DNA from: Pseudomonadota bacterium | GTDB taxonomy: Bacteria; Pseudomonadota; Alphaproteobacteria; Rhizobiales; Beijerinckiaceae | Assembly (NCBI GenBank): GCA_023386155.1 | Contig: JAEWKH010000001.1 | Location: 1 to 64,000 of the forward strand | DNA length: 64,000 nt | Direction: 5' to 3' | Shown here: piece by piece, positions 44,649-53,555 of the stretch | Position numbering within the stretch: position 1 is the first letter of the stretch | Layout of the letters: every line of letters begins with the position of its first letter | Notes under the pieces: generated by a model | The model's database searches: none | The model's input: only the letters and a program-made list of their open reading frames with translations | What the model was told of the DNA's origin: nothing | Program-made: the position numbers and the translations under genes

Positions 44649-44680
44649 GTCAACAACCAATTCAAGCAGGTACCGCCAAC

Positions 44681-44875
44681 ATGAGCACGAGTAAAAAACT
44701 CCGACTGGCAGAAGTGGCATCAGCTATCGGCTGCAGCGTGGGAACGATCCGGAACATGCTTATCGACGGGCGCTTTCCGCAACCGATCAGGCTGTCGGCG
44801 CGAAACATCTTCTGGATGAGCGACACCATCGACGCGTGGCTGAAGGAGCGCGGAGAATGCGCGGCCCAGAAATGA
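44681..44875 (+). CDS. AlpA-family excisionase/regulator
   Basis: 64 residues. LRLAEVASAIGCSVGTIRNMLIDGRFPQP is the MerR-like winged helix of AlpA proteins, followed by FWMSDTIDAWLKERG. In P4-like satellites AlpA-type proteins act as recombination directionality factor or activator of int. ATG 44681 is preferred; a TTG further upstream is possible. It is followed at once by a strong terminator that overlaps the start of the next open frame. Confidence 0.85.
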   Translation: MSTSKKLRLAEVASAIGCSVGTIRNMLIDGRFPQPIRLSARNIFWMSDTIDAWLKERGECAAQK

Positions 44876-44876
44876 C

Positions 44877-44900
44877 AAAGCCCGCTGGCGGGCGGGCTTT
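44877..44900 (+). terminator. Intrinsic terminator after alpA
   Basis: AAAGCCCGC (44877-44885) pairs with GCGGGCTTT (44892-44900) across a 6-base loop, right after the alpA stop. It probably limits readthrough into the replication genes. Confidence 0.7.
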
Positions 44901-44955
44901 GTACGACAACGATCTGCTGACCGGCAGAGTGCAAACCGAACAAGAGGCTTACGAT

Positions 44956-45321
44956 GTGAATAATCACGCCACTACTCAAAAAAAGCAAGCTGCACACGAC
45001 GAACTGTTTACTTCGTTCTCGCGCGCTTCACATCCCGGTAACGGCTCGTCAGTGAGCGGTTACGATTACCTGCATGATATGGCTCGCATCTTCAGCGAGG
45101 GCCAAGTCCGACCTGCAATCTGCCTTTACGAGTATCACATCGAGGTTGCAGCTCGTGCACCGAAGGCCGCGCTCAAGGGGCTGCGCCGCGTCTGCTGGGA
45201 CGACACCCCGGCCGCGCTTTGCTGGCGTCAAGGCCACTCCGGCAATGCGCCGTTGTACGCCTTGGACGGACTCGGACAACTTGCCGCCCTGCTGTCTGCT
45301 GCTGCGGAGGTGCGCGCATGA
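44956..45321 (+). CDS. Hypothetical protein upstream of the primase (121 aa)
   Basis: GTG 44956 is chosen because AGAGG lies eight bases before it; the longer frame would start inside the alpA terminator. It contains SGYDYLHDMARIFSEGQVRPAICLYEYHIEVAARAPKAALKGLRR, and its stop overlaps the primase ATG in ATGA, indicating translational coupling. Similar short proteins precede primases in satellite elements; a replication accessory role is inferred. Confidence 0.65.
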   Translation: MNNHATTQKKQAAHDELFTSFSRASHPGNGSSVSGYDYLHDMARIFSEGQVRPAICLYEYHIEVAARAPKAALKGLRRVCWDDTPAALCWRQGHSGNAPLYALDGLGQLAALLSAAAEVRA

Positions 45322-48185
45322 GCATGCTTTCCAATGCTGTCATTGCGCAGGCCAAGGACGACATCGTCTCGGTTGTCGGCCGCTATGTCGAGTTGCAGAA
45401 GAGCGGCAGCGAATTCAAGACCTGCTGTCCCTTTCATAGCGAGCGCACACCTTCGTTCAGCGTCGTCCCTGACAAGGGAATCTACTATTGCTTCGGGTGT
45501 GGCGCCGGCGGCGATGCGGTCGACTTCGTCCAGCAGTTCGAAGGCGTGGGCTTCCGCGAAGCCGTGCAGCGCATTACGGGCAACCTCTCTGCCGGCGAGA
45601 CGGCACACGAGCGTCGTCAGTCGGTAAAGCAGGAGGAAGAGCCCGAGTGGCAGCCGATCATGCCGGTGCCGGCCGACGTCCAGCAAAAGCCCATGGACGT
45701 GCTCCATCGCCGCAAAGGTGATGGATGGGAGAGGCTGGCCAGCAACATGCGCTGGGCTTATCACGACGCCGCTGGCAACTTACTGGGCTTTGCATGCCGC
45801 TTCGAGCTGCCTAGCGGTGGTAAAGATGTAATGCCCCAGGTTTACGCTCTCAACCGACAGACAGGCGAGATGCGCTGGCGCTGGATGTCGTTTCCCAAGC
45901 CGCGACCGCTCTATGGCCTCGACAAGCTGGCGGCCCACCCGAATGCCCAGGTCATCATCTGCGAGGGAGAGAAGGCCGCTGGTGCCGCACAATACCTGTA
46001 CGAGCAGGCCGGCGTGAGCAGGGACAAGCTGGTGACTATTAGCTGGCCAGGTGGCGGCAAGGCAGTAAAGCACGTGGACTGGTCGCCCCTGACCGGCCGC
46101 CGTGTCGGGCTCTGGCCTGATGCGGACCTCAAGTCCTTTCCGGAGAACCACCCGCAGGCTGGCCAGCTCATGCCGTTCCTCGAACAGCCTGGCATGGTCT
46201 GCATGCTGGACATCGCCGCGCGCCTCGAGGGATTTGCCACGTCGCTGAAATTCATCACTCCGCCGGAAGGCGTGCCTGATGGCTGGGATCTGGCTGACGA
46301 GTTTCCGGAGGGCTTTGACCTGCTGGCTCACTCCAAGGCCGCGGCCATTCCGTTCACCGAGTTCCGCGAGAAGCATGGGCTCGGCGCGGCGGTGATCGAC
46401 CTGGATAGCGTCCGGAAACAACGCAGTTCACCTGCGATCGAGCCTCCGGCAGATGCTGAGCCGGTGCCGGCTGACCAGGTTACGGCGGCTGCATTCGAGG
46501 AGGTGGCAGACGCTGATTACGCCCTCTGGCCTGGTGCTGAGCTGGAAGAGCATGCGCCGCAGGTGCCGGCCGGCAAGTCGAGAAGCCTCCCGACAAGCGA
46601 TGCCGCCGAGGAGATGGAGTGTGTTTCCGGCCTGGGCTTCATCCCGCTCGGTACACTCGGCGAGATGTACGTGTTCTGGCGGATCGACACGGGCACTGTC
46701 GAGATGATCCGCGCGAAGGAAATCGGCAGCGACGCTAGTATCCTGCGCCTGTCGAGCAAGCAAGCCTGGGAAATGTGGTGCTGTGGTAACTCCGAAAAGG
46801 GCAAATACGACCGGTCGGCAATCGCCAACATGCTAATCCAGATTTCGAAGCGCATCGGTCAAGCCGACCTGAGCCTGGTTCCTGAAGTGACTGCAGCAGC
46901 TGACCAGGTGCAGGCCGCATTCATCAGCTCCATGCTTTGCGCACGCCCGTCCGCTGGCCTCCTGGCCCAGGCCATGGGCGCCAATCAGGACTGGCAGCAA
47001 GCCGGGGTCTGGTTCGACGTGTTCCGCTCCGAGGTAATGGTCAAGGGTGCGGCGCCCTGTGGTGGCTCGCCCGGTGTGTGGTCGGACGACTACGACACCT
47101 TGCTAGCAGCCTGGGCTTCGATGCAATGGCTGATCTCGGTCAATGCCTCGATGGCATCGGAGGCCATCATGGCCTTGGCTCGCCAGGATGAGCGCCACCC
47201 TGTCCGTGACTACCTGAACAGCCTAGTGTGGGATGGGAAGCCGCGCCTCGACACTTGGCTCGTTGATATTGCCGGTTGTCAGGACAATGCCTACAGCCGC
47301 GCCATTGGCGCCAAGGCGCTGATCGGAGCCGTGGCGCGCGTGATCAAGCCAGGATGCAAGCTGGACACCATGCTGGTGCTGGAGGGGCGTCAGGGGCTGC
47401 GCAAGTCGAGCCTGATCGAGGCGCTTGTGCCTGATCTGTCTTGGCACTCCGACAGCCTTGGTGGCGATGTCGGCTCAAAGGATGCCCAGGCCGGCCTGTC
47501 CGGTAAGTGGATTATCGAGCTGGCCGAGCTGGCGAACCTGCGCGGCTCCGACGTGAACAAGATCAAGCACTTCATCAGCGACCCGTCCGACAGCTACAGG
47601 CCGTTCTATGCCCGTCGCACTCGCGACTTCCCGCGTCAGTGCGTGTTCATCGGCACCATCAACCCAGATGGCGACGGCAGCTATTTGCACGACACCACCG
47701 GTGGCCGGCGCTTCTGGCCAGTAGAGTGCACCAAGGCAGACGTCGAGCGCATGAGGATCGAGCGCGACCAATTGTGGGCGGAGGCTCGCGAGCGCTACAG
47801 CCGCGGCGAGACCTGGTGGCTGACTGAGGACCAGGACAAGCTGGCGAGCGAGGCACAGGAAGTGCGCCAGGAGGAAAACCCGTGGATCTACCGAGTGGCG
47901 AAGTACCTGGACAATCTATCGCCCACGGAGAACGGCGGCACCTGGGGTGGTCGGCGCGCCCAGCAATTGGATGTCGTGTTCACCTCGGACATCTTCGAGG
48001 CCTTTACGGGGCGGGCCTACATGCGCCGTGACCTGGTGGAGGGAAAGAACATCGGCAACGCTCTGAAGACGCTAGGCTGGGATAGCAAGAACGGCCCGGT
48101 CAACGGTGTGAGCTGCAGGCACTGGAAGCGCAAGCCCGGCACCGAGCCGCTGCCGGTACCTGATGACGACGGCTATCCCTTCTGA
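45318..48185 (+). CDS. CHC2 zinc-finger / Toprim primase fused to VapE-type helicase
   Basis: 955 residues. An N-terminal CHC2 zinc finger (Cys37, His40, Cys58, Cys61 in CCPFH...YYCFGCGAGGDAVDF) is followed by a Toprim-like region (VIICEGEKAAGAAQYL; GLWPDADLK). A DUF5906/VapE-type P-loop domain has EGRQGLRKSSLIEAL near residues 689-703, KWIIELAELANLRGSDVNKIKHFIS and FIGTINPDG. Such proteins initiate replication from iteron or crr-type origins in P4-like satellites. The P-loop has Arg where Gly is usual before Lys. Start ATG 45318 overlaps the preceding stop. The expected origin lies about 10 kb away, beyond the cargo. Confidence 0.9.
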   Translation: MSMLSNAVIAQAKDDIVSVVGRYVELQKSGSEFKTCCPFHSERTPSFSVVPDKGIYYCFGCGAGGDAVDFVQQFEGVGFREAVQRITGNLSAGETAHERRQSVKQEEEPEWQPIMPVPADVQQKPMDVLHRRKGDGWERLASNMRWAYHDAAGNLLGFACRFELPSGGKDVMPQVYALNRQTGEMRWRWMSFPKPRPLYGLDKLAAHPNAQVIICEGEKAAGAAQYLYEQAGVSRDKLVTISWPGGGKAVKHVDWSPLTGRRVGLWPDADLKSFPENHPQAGQLMPFLEQPGMVCMLDIAARLEGFATSLKFITPPEGVPDGWDLADEFPEGFDLLAHSKAAAIPFTEFREKHGLGAAVIDLDSVRKQRSSPAIEPPADAEPVPADQVTAAAFEEVADADYALWPGAELEEHAPQVPAGKSRSLPTSDAAEEMECVSGLGFIPLGTLGEMYVFWRIDTGTVEMIRAKEIGSDASILRLSSKQAWEMWCCGNSEKGKYDRSAIANMLIQISKRIGQADLSLVPEVTAAADQVQAAFISSMLCARPSAGLLAQAMGANQDWQQAGVWFDVFRSEVMVKGAAPCGGSPGVWSDDYDTLLAAWASMQWLISVNASMASEAIMALARQDERHPVRDYLNSLVWDGKPRLDTWLVDIAGCQDNAYSRAIGAKALIGAVARVIKPGCKLDTMLVLEGRQGLRKSSLIEALVPDLSWHSDSLGGDVGSKDAQAGLSGKWIIELAELANLRGSDVNKIKHFISDPSDSYRPFYARRTRDFPRQCVFIGTINPDGDGSYLHDTTGGRRFWPVECTKADVERMRIERDQLWAEARERYSRGETWWLTEDQDKLASEAQEVRQEENPWIYRVAKYLDNLSPTENGGTWGGRRAQQLDVVFTSDIFEAFTGRAYMRRDLVEGKNIGNALKTLGWDSKNGPVNGVSCRHWKRKPGTEPLPVPDDDGYPF

Positions 48186-48432
48186 CCAACCTACAACCGG
48201 GCGCGCTGCGCCCCAGAGTGGCACGAGGCCTAGAACTGCGCGGTTAATCCGTCTGTTCGATGACCGTTAACGCCGCCAAAAGAGCGAAACAGGATGCCAT
48301 TGATATTGACGTCAGACCGGCAGCCCGTTCTGCTTTCGCAGGCTATTGTCGACGGCGAAAGCGGGATGAAACGGCGCAAGAAACTGACCTGGCACGCCCT
48401 TTTTCCAGCGGTGTAGCGTGGTGCCACTGACC

Positions 48433-49275
48433 CTAAGACCCCATTATTCTTCTCATCGTGGCCCTTTGCATTGATCGTGGCGTCAGACGGTTTGAGAAGG
48501 CGGCCATCTTGTTCGACAGACCTGCGACCACCATGGCCTTTCCTTGCAAGAGAGCCCGAATACCGCTCGCGGCAACCGGACGTGGCTGCATGGTGAGGTG
48601 GCGCAACAAGGCCGAGGCGGTTGCGCCAGCGGCCGCATCGAACCCGGTCGCAGTGTGCCCCGGGCAAAGGGTGGTCACGATCACACCATGTGGGCGGAGC
48701 TCGTCATGCAGGGCCTCGCCAAGGGCGAGCACATAAGCCTTGGTCGCCGCATAGGCCGCGTAGCCGGGAACGGCCTGGAAGGCCAGGAGGCTGGCGACGA
48801 GAAGGATATGTCCAGATCGCCGCGTAGCCATGTCGCGGCCGAAGAGATGGGTCAGCTCGGTGAGCGCCGTGATGTCGAGCTGGATCATATCGACGGTGCG
48901 CTCGATCGGGGTTTCCAGAAAATTGCCGTGCAGGCCGTATCCGGCATTGTTCAGCAGGATGTCGATCGCCACCGACCTCGCATCGAGACTGCTTTTCAGG
49001 CGACTGGCCGCGCCGGGCGAGGCAAGATCGATCGCCTCGACCAGCACATCCACCCCGTATTTGCGGCGAAGTTCGGAGGCGAGCCTTTCCATCGGCTCCT
49101 GTCGGCGGGCCGCCAATACGAGATTGACCTTCTGCGCCGCCAGTAGATCTGCAAATGCAATGCCGAGGCCACCCGATGCTCCTGTGATCAGTGCCCATTT
49201 TCCGGCGAAGCTGTTCATTGCTGCAACGGCTGCGTCGGGAGTGCCCGCTGTCGAGCTGATCGATTTTTTCGACAT
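48433..49275 (-). CDS. Short-chain dehydrogenase/reductase (SDR)
   Basis: 280 residues. The NAD(P)-binding motif TGASGGLG, NNAGYG and the catalytic YAAYAATK (Tyr-x3-Lys) are present. The substrate is unknown; the upstream FabF-type synthase suggests a ketoacyl reductase, but lipid-ester or steroid-like substrates are possible. ATG 49275 follows CGGAGAGAACG. It is the last gene of the minus-strand series, 58 bp after fabF. Confidence 0.85.
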   Translation of the reverse strand: MSKKSISSTAGTPDAAVAAMNSFAGKWALITGASGGLGIAFADLLAAQKVNLVLAARRQEPMERLASELRRKYGVDVLVEAIDLASPGAASRLKSSLDARSVAIDILLNNAGYGLHGNFLETPIERTVDMIQLDITALTELTHLFGRDMATRRSGHILLVASLLAFQAVPGYAAYAATKAYVLALGEALHDELRPHGVIVTTLCPGHTATGFDAAAGATASALLRHLTMQPRPVAASGIRALLQGKAMVVAGLSNKMAAFSNRLTPRSMQRATMRRIMGS

Positions 49276-49333
49276 CGTTCTCTCCGTCATCTCTCTGATG
49301 GGTTGGGAAAAACATGAAGAGGCAAGGCTTCGA

Positions 49334-50638
49334 TCATGGGCCTCTCCCGGTGCTCGCGCCGGCCAGCTCGTCCGTCCAGCGTCGGAACAGCGCACTGGCA
49401 TTGACGCCTCCGAAGCCGAAGCCGTTGGCGATCGCGTAGTCCATCTCCAACGGCCGGGCCCGGATTGCGACAAAGTCGATCCCGTCGCCGGCTGGATCGG
49501 GAGCGCTCAAATTGAGTGTCGGCGGTGCCACCTGATCCCTGAGCGCCAGGATTGCGAAGATGGCTCCAAGCCCGCCGGCGGCTCCGAGCAGGTGTCCGGT
49601 TGCCGATTTCGTTGCGCTGACAGCTATGGTGGAATCGGTGCTGAAGACCCTTCTGATCGCTTGGATTTCCCCTAGATCGCCGACTGGCGTGGAGGTCGCG
49701 TGCGCATTGAGATGGCCAATCGCGCGCGCCGAAATGCCGGCTTGGGCAATCGCGATCTCCATGGCTCGGCGCGCGCCATCGCCGTCCTCGGGGCCCGACG
49801 TGACGTGATAAGCGTCCGCCGTCGTGCCGTAGCCGACGAACTCGGCGAGCGGCTTCGCACCGCGCGCAAGCGCATGGCTCAATTCCTCAACGACCAGGAT
49901 GCCGGCTCCTTCGCCCATGACGAAGCCGTCCCGCGACACGTCGAAGGGGCGCGAGGCATGAGCCGGCGTCTCATTGAAGCCGGTGGACAGAGAGCGTGCC
50001 GCGGCGAAACCACCGAGACTGACGGTGTTCAAGCATGCTTCTGTCCCACCACACACGGCGATATCGGCTTCGTTGGCGCGGATAAGACGGGCGGCGTCGC
50101 CGATCGCCTGGATGCCGGCCGCGCACGCCGTCACCGGGGCGCCGAGTGGCCCCTTGAAGCCGTAGCGGATCGAGATGTGGCCCGCCGCGAGGTTCACGAG
50201 GAAGGACGGCACCGTGAAGGGCGATAGACGGCGGACGCCGCGCTGGTCGACCGTGCGCACCGCCTCGGTGATGGCGGGGAACCCGCCGATGCCCGAAGCG
50301 ATGATCGTGGCCGTGCGCAAGCGATCCGCTTCCGAGACGGGTGTCCACTTCGCTTGAGCGAGTGCCTCTTGTGCGGCGGAGAGCCCGAAGAGGATGAACC
50401 GGTCTACCTTGCGCTGGTCCTTCGGCGCAAAGACGGTATTCGGATCGAAGCCAGCGTCGGGGTCTTCTTCTAAGGAGGGGACCACGCCGCCGATCTTCGC
50501 CGGCAGGTCTCCCACCACATCGTCCGGAAGCCTCCGGATGCCCGAGCAACCGGCCAGGAGACGCGACCAGGACGTTTCGACATCTGCGGCAAGGGGCGTG
50601 ACCGCGCCCATCCCTGTTACAACAATCCGTCGCATCAT
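49334..50638 (-). CDS. Beta-ketoacyl-ACP synthase II-type (FabF)
   Basis: 434 residues. RRIVVTGMGAVTPLA begins the thiolase fold; the catalytic triad is Cys in TACAAGIQAIGDAARLI, His in HLNAHATSTPVGD and His in KSATGHLLGAAGG. It condenses malonyl-ACP with acyl-ACP. No acyl carrier protein is encoded nearby, so it may use the host's or serve a modified lipid path with the adjacent SDR. ATG 50638 follows GAGGAAG; the longer frame upstream runs through the GGDEF remnant and is not used. Confidence 0.88.
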   Translation of the reverse strand: MMRRIVVTGMGAVTPLAADVETSWSRLLAGCSGIRRLPDDVVGDLPAKIGGVVPSLEEDPDAGFDPNTVFAPKDQRKVDRFILFGLSAAQEALAQAKWTPVSEADRLRTATIIASGIGGFPAITEAVRTVDQRGVRRLSPFTVPSFLVNLAAGHISIRYGFKGPLGAPVTACAAGIQAIGDAARLIRANEADIAVCGGTEACLNTVSLGGFAAARSLSTGFNETPAHASRPFDVSRDGFVMGEGAGILVVEELSHALARGAKPLAEFVGYGTTADAYHVTSGPEDGDGARRAMEIAIAQAGISARAIGHLNAHATSTPVGDLGEIQAIRRVFSTDSTIAVSATKSATGHLLGAAGGLGAIFAILALRDQVAPPTLNLSAPDPAGDGIDFVAIRARPLEMDYAIANGFGFGGVNASALFRRWTDELAGASTGRGP

Positions 50639-50823
50639 TCTTCCTCTCGATCTGGGTATGTGAGCAGTGCTGCTCAGCCGTGGCTCAATCCTGTGCGGGC
50701 GCGAGCGCGCGACCGCCGCTTGCTTCTTCTGCGATACAGAGCGTCGCGTTGGATGTGCTTCATGCTTGCACCTCCGCTTTGGGCTGATGAATTGCGACAG
50801 GGAGAAAGACCAGAAGGGCAAGC

Positions 50824-50880
50824 GCCGAACCCGTCGTTGACCCATTTGAAGAAGTCGATGTCGATCACCAAGATGCATAT
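50824..50880 (-). pseudogene. Fragment of a GGDEF (diguanylate cyclase) domain
   Basis: The minus-strand frame reads ILVIDIDFFKWVNDGFG, matching the substrate-binding strand-helix of GGDEF domains. It begins just after TGA and loses similarity within 20 residues, so it is a gene scrap, not a coding gene. It shows that the cargo was assembled from several pieces. Confidence 0.5.
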
Positions 50881-50914
50881 TCAGCGCCGATCTTCACGCT
50901 GAACCCTCATCCAA

Positions 50915-50935
50915 CCTCTCCCCTCAGGGGAGAGG
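50915..50935. repeat. Dispersed-repeat-like hairpin
   Basis: CCTCTCCCC, spacer TCA, GGGGAGAGG. It is preceded by ACCCTCATCCAA, as in the common extragenic palindromes of alphaproteobacterial genomes. It could also terminate transcription from either side. Confidence 0.5.
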
Positions 50936-51045
50936 GGGCCCGCGTTCCGTGGTACCGGCTCGCAACCTTCAGAATACGATAGCTCGCGGCAAGGAAGCCG
51001 GTGCTGGTTTATCAGAAGGCCCCGCAGGCGGCAGCGGCGGAATAG

Positions 51046-51531
51046 TCAGAGCCAGCGGCGAACCTCGGCCTTGTAGCGGCGGTAGTCGTCGCCGAACTTC
51101 GCTTCGAGATAGCGCTCCTCGCGGGCGATCACCTGCGTCTGGATCGCGATCAGCACCAACGGGAGCAAGGCGAAGGCGATCGGCCCGTCGAAGCCGATCG
51201 CAAGGCCGGCATAGATGAGCGCCATGCCGAGATACATGGGATTGCGGGTCCACCGATAAGGACCGGTCGTTGCGATGAGGGTCGTTGGCTGCGACGGCGG
51301 AACGTTGGTGCCCAGCCGCCGGAACAGCCCCGCCGCCGCAAGCATCATCGCCGCGCCGGCAACGAACAGCAGCGCGCCCGTCGCGACCAGCAACCGCCAG
51401 TCGATGCCGAAAGAGCGCAGGGTGACGAACTGCTCCGCCGCCAGCCCCAACAGCAGCGCTCCCAGATAGACGAAGGGCGGAGGGAAGCGCACACCCGCGC
51501 TGTCCGGTTCGACGGCCATGCTCATCTCCAA
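51046..51531 (-). CDS. Isoprenylcysteine/phospholipid methyltransferase-family membrane protein (ICMT/PEMT)
   Basis: 161 residues with about four membrane helices. The C-terminal signature GPYRWTRNPMYLGMALIYAGLAI...EERYLEAKFGDDYRRYKAEVRRWL is the SAM-binding region of the ICMT family. Bacterial members methylate lipids or unknown small substrates. It lies 9 bp after the FAD oxidoreductase gene and is probably co-transcribed with it. Confidence 0.85.
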   Translation of the reverse strand: MEMSMAVEPDSAGVRFPPPFVYLGALLLGLAAEQFVTLRSFGIDWRLLVATGALLFVAGAAMMLAAAGLFRRLGTNVPPSQPTTLIATTGPYRWTRNPMYLGMALIYAGLAIGFDGPIAFALLPLVLIAIQTQVIAREERYLEAKFGDDYRRYKAEVRRWL

Positions 51532-51540
51532 TCTGTGCTC

Positions 51541-52434
51541 TCAAACCAGCATCGACTGCTGGGCGAAGATACCCGCCATCGCGCCTTGCCATGATGCCGT
51601 GGTGACCGAGGGCATGAGGGGGTTGGCGAGGTCGCCGGCGGCGTAGATGCCGGGCATGCTGGTTTCGCGGCGCTCGTCGACCTTGAGGGCGATGCCGAGG
51701 GGCGTATCGACCGTGGCGAGACCCAGTGATTCATGCAGGCTTGCGGACGGCTTGTTGCGCGGATGGGCGAACAGGATGTCGACCGCGACATCGAGGCCGG
51801 TATCGAGCTTGACGGTGGCGCTATGGCCCCCGTGACGGGCGATCTCGATGATCCGGCCCTCGACGACAGGTATGTTGCGGCGCGCCAGATCGGCCCGGAT
51901 ATCGGGCGGAATGTCGTGACCATCGGCGAAGAGCGTCAACCTGTCGGTCCAATCGTGGAACAGCCTGACCTGATTGTGCGACTGCGGGCCGGACCAGACG
52001 AGGCCCCAATGCTGGCCGGCGACTTCAAAGCCGTCGCAATAGGGGCAGGGCACGATGGACGTGCCCCAGCCTTCGGCAAAGCCCGGAACATCAGGTATCT
52101 GGTCGGCGACGCCATAGCTCAGGATCAGGCGCCGCGCCCCAAGGCTTTCGCCATCGCCAGTGCGGACGGAGAAATCGTCGATGGCGCCGGAAATGCTGTC
52201 GGCCCGGGCATTGACCAGCCTGATCGTGGGATAGCGCGCTAGCTGCTGCCGCGCCTCGGCCAGGATGTCCAGCGGTGGCTTGTGATCGTGACCGAGCAGG
52301 CCATGCGAGTGGCCGGCGAAGCGGTTGCGCGGCAGGCCGGTATCGAGAACGGTAACCTTGCGGCGGGCACGGCCGAGCTGCAGGGCGCCGGCGAGACCGG
52401 CAAAGCTGCCGCCGATGATGATGACGTCATCCAT
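51541..52434 (-). CDS. NAD(P)/FAD-dependent oxidoreductase, thioredoxin reductase-like
   Basis: 297 residues. The FAD-binding IIIGGSFAGLAGALQLGRA, the redox-type CPYCDGFEVAG pair and a C-terminal GIYAAGDLANPL are typical of TrxB-like enzymes. The second dinucleotide-binding motif is weak, as in many short relatives. ATG 52434 is the first start giving the FAD motif; upstream in the same frame is unrelated. A degraded regulator fragment lies immediately upstream. Confidence 0.85.
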   Translation of the reverse strand: MDDVIIIGGSFAGLAGALQLGRARRKVTVLDTGLPRNRFAGHSHGLLGHDHKPPLDILAEARQQLARYPTIRLVNARADSISGAIDDFSVRTGDGESLGARRLILSYGVADQIPDVPGFAEGWGTSIVPCPYCDGFEVAGQHWGLVWSGPQSHNQVRLFHDWTDRLTLFADGHDIPPDIRADLARRNIPVVEGRIIEIARHGGHSATVKLDTGLDVAVDILFAHPRNKPSASLHESLGLATVDTPLGIALKVDERRETSMPGIYAAGDLANPLMPSVTTASWQGAMAGIFAQQSMLV

Positions 52435-52436
52435 GG

Positions 52437-52786
52437 TGATGGGCTCCGAGTTGTGAATGGAGGGGGTTGGGGCTGGGCCTGGCGCGCAATATCGTCCAGC
52501 GATACGCGCTCGAGACGGGCAGCGAGCAGGGCTTCGGCATCGGCGAGAAAGTCGGCCATGACTGTGTTGACAGACCGGACGATGCCGCATTCATCGAATG
52601 CATCATTTCCGAACAGCCAGCCATCATCCCGCGGGACATCATGCCGCCACCCATCATGCCCCGGCCCATATGGCCCGTGCTCGTCCCTTGGTCCTCGCTG
52701 CCGGCGGTGCCGTTCTGCGCGAAAAGGGAACGATAAGACCGCCGAGGCCTGCGGCCAGTATGGCGATGCTTGTGTCCGGTGCTCAT
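52437..52786 (-). pseudogene. Degraded region: Met-rich small protein and Rrf2-like regulator tail
   Basis: One minus-strand frame (ATG 52786) encodes a Met/His-rich stretch (MGRGMMGGGMMSRGMM), like metal-binding small proteins. A second frame carries ECGIVRSVNTVMADFLADAEALLAARLERVSLDDIAR (52592-52480), resembling the C-terminus of an Rrf2-type regulator. A third frame has a possible membrane helix. No frame gives a whole protein, so these look like remnants of genes that once preceded the oxidoreductase. Confidence 0.4.
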
Positions 52787-52867
52787 GCTAATTCTCCTCT
52801 TGCGGTGAAGAGGTTTCCGAAGGCCGGTTCTCGACAGGGCTGCGGGACTCAGCTGGAGAAATCATCG

Positions 52868-53470
52868 TCATTGGAGCTGTCCCTTTTGGCCAGCACCGGC
52901 AGACAACCCCATCACGCTCTTGGCGGCCGCTTGCAAGAACTGCTTCGACAGCTGCTCGTCGTTGACGGCGCGCGAGAGGACCATCGCGCCGACCATAGTT
53001 GAGAGGATGGTCATGGCCTTGCCGCTGGGCTCCTCGCCCTCGGCATCGCCAGCCCAGCTACCGAGCATCTCGAGGTATTCCCTGATCCCGGCTTCGAATG
53101 ACGCCTTCACGTCGACGCCCTGCCGGGCAGCATCTGAGCCGAGTGCTGCGACCGGGCAGCCGTCCATCCGCTCTTCGCGATGTTCCGTGCTGAGGTAGAG
53201 CGCGATTGCCGCGCCAAGGGGATCGTCGGGATTTGCCGCGGCCGCGGCTGAAAAGCGGTTGAAGGCGCTCGCCATCGCCCGCCTGGACGCCTGCGCCGCC
53301 AAGTCGTCCTTCGACGCGAACTGCTTGTAAAACGCGCCTTGGGTCAGCCCGGCACTCTCCATCAGGTCCTTAAGGCCGATGCCGTCAAAGCCGTGTTCCC
53401 GAAAGAGGCGGCTGGCAACATCGATCACGGTTTGCCGGTTTTTCTCAGCCTGAACGCGACTCACGCGCAT
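52868..53470 (-). CDS. TetR/AcrR-family transcriptional regulator
   Basis: 200 residues. The N-terminal HTH (VIDVASRLFREHGFDGIGLKDLMESAGLTQGAFYKQFASKDDLAAQA) is followed by a helical ligand-binding domain with CPVAALGSDAARQ. It is divergent from the RND efflux genes across an 85-bp gap filled with palindromes, the standard layout of an efflux repressor. It likely represses both itself and the pump and is released by a pump substrate. Confidence 0.9.
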   Translation of the reverse strand: MRVSRVQAEKNRQTVIDVASRLFREHGFDGIGLKDLMESAGLTQGAFYKQFASKDDLAAQASRRAMASAFNRFSAAAAANPDDPLGAAIALYLSTEHREERMDGCPVAALGSDAARQGVDVKASFEAGIREYLEMLGSWAGDAEGEEPSGKAMTILSTMVGAMVLSRAVNDEQLSKQFLQAAAKSVMGLSAGAGQKGQLQ

Positions 53471-53486
53471 CGCCGTTCTCCTTTTT

Positions 53487-53519
53487 TAGATTGCATTCGT
53501 AATCTATATCCGATATAGA
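53487..53519. promoter_or_regulatory. Paired palindromic operators between tetR and the efflux genes
   Basis: TAGATT...AATCTA (53487-53506) is followed by a 17-bp palindrome centred at 53511 (TCTATATC-C-GATATAGA). Together they fill the divergent promoter and are the expected TetR-family binding sites. Confidence 0.65.
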
Positions 53520-53555
53520 GTGCGTGCGCAATCTATTTTGTATGAGGCAACGGGC

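Noticed and set aside
48260..48430. Short plus-strand frame starting MTVNAAKRAKQDAIDID
   Set aside because: It has no ribosome site or recognised homology and lies at the likely cargo junction; protein-like fragments occur in more than one frame here.
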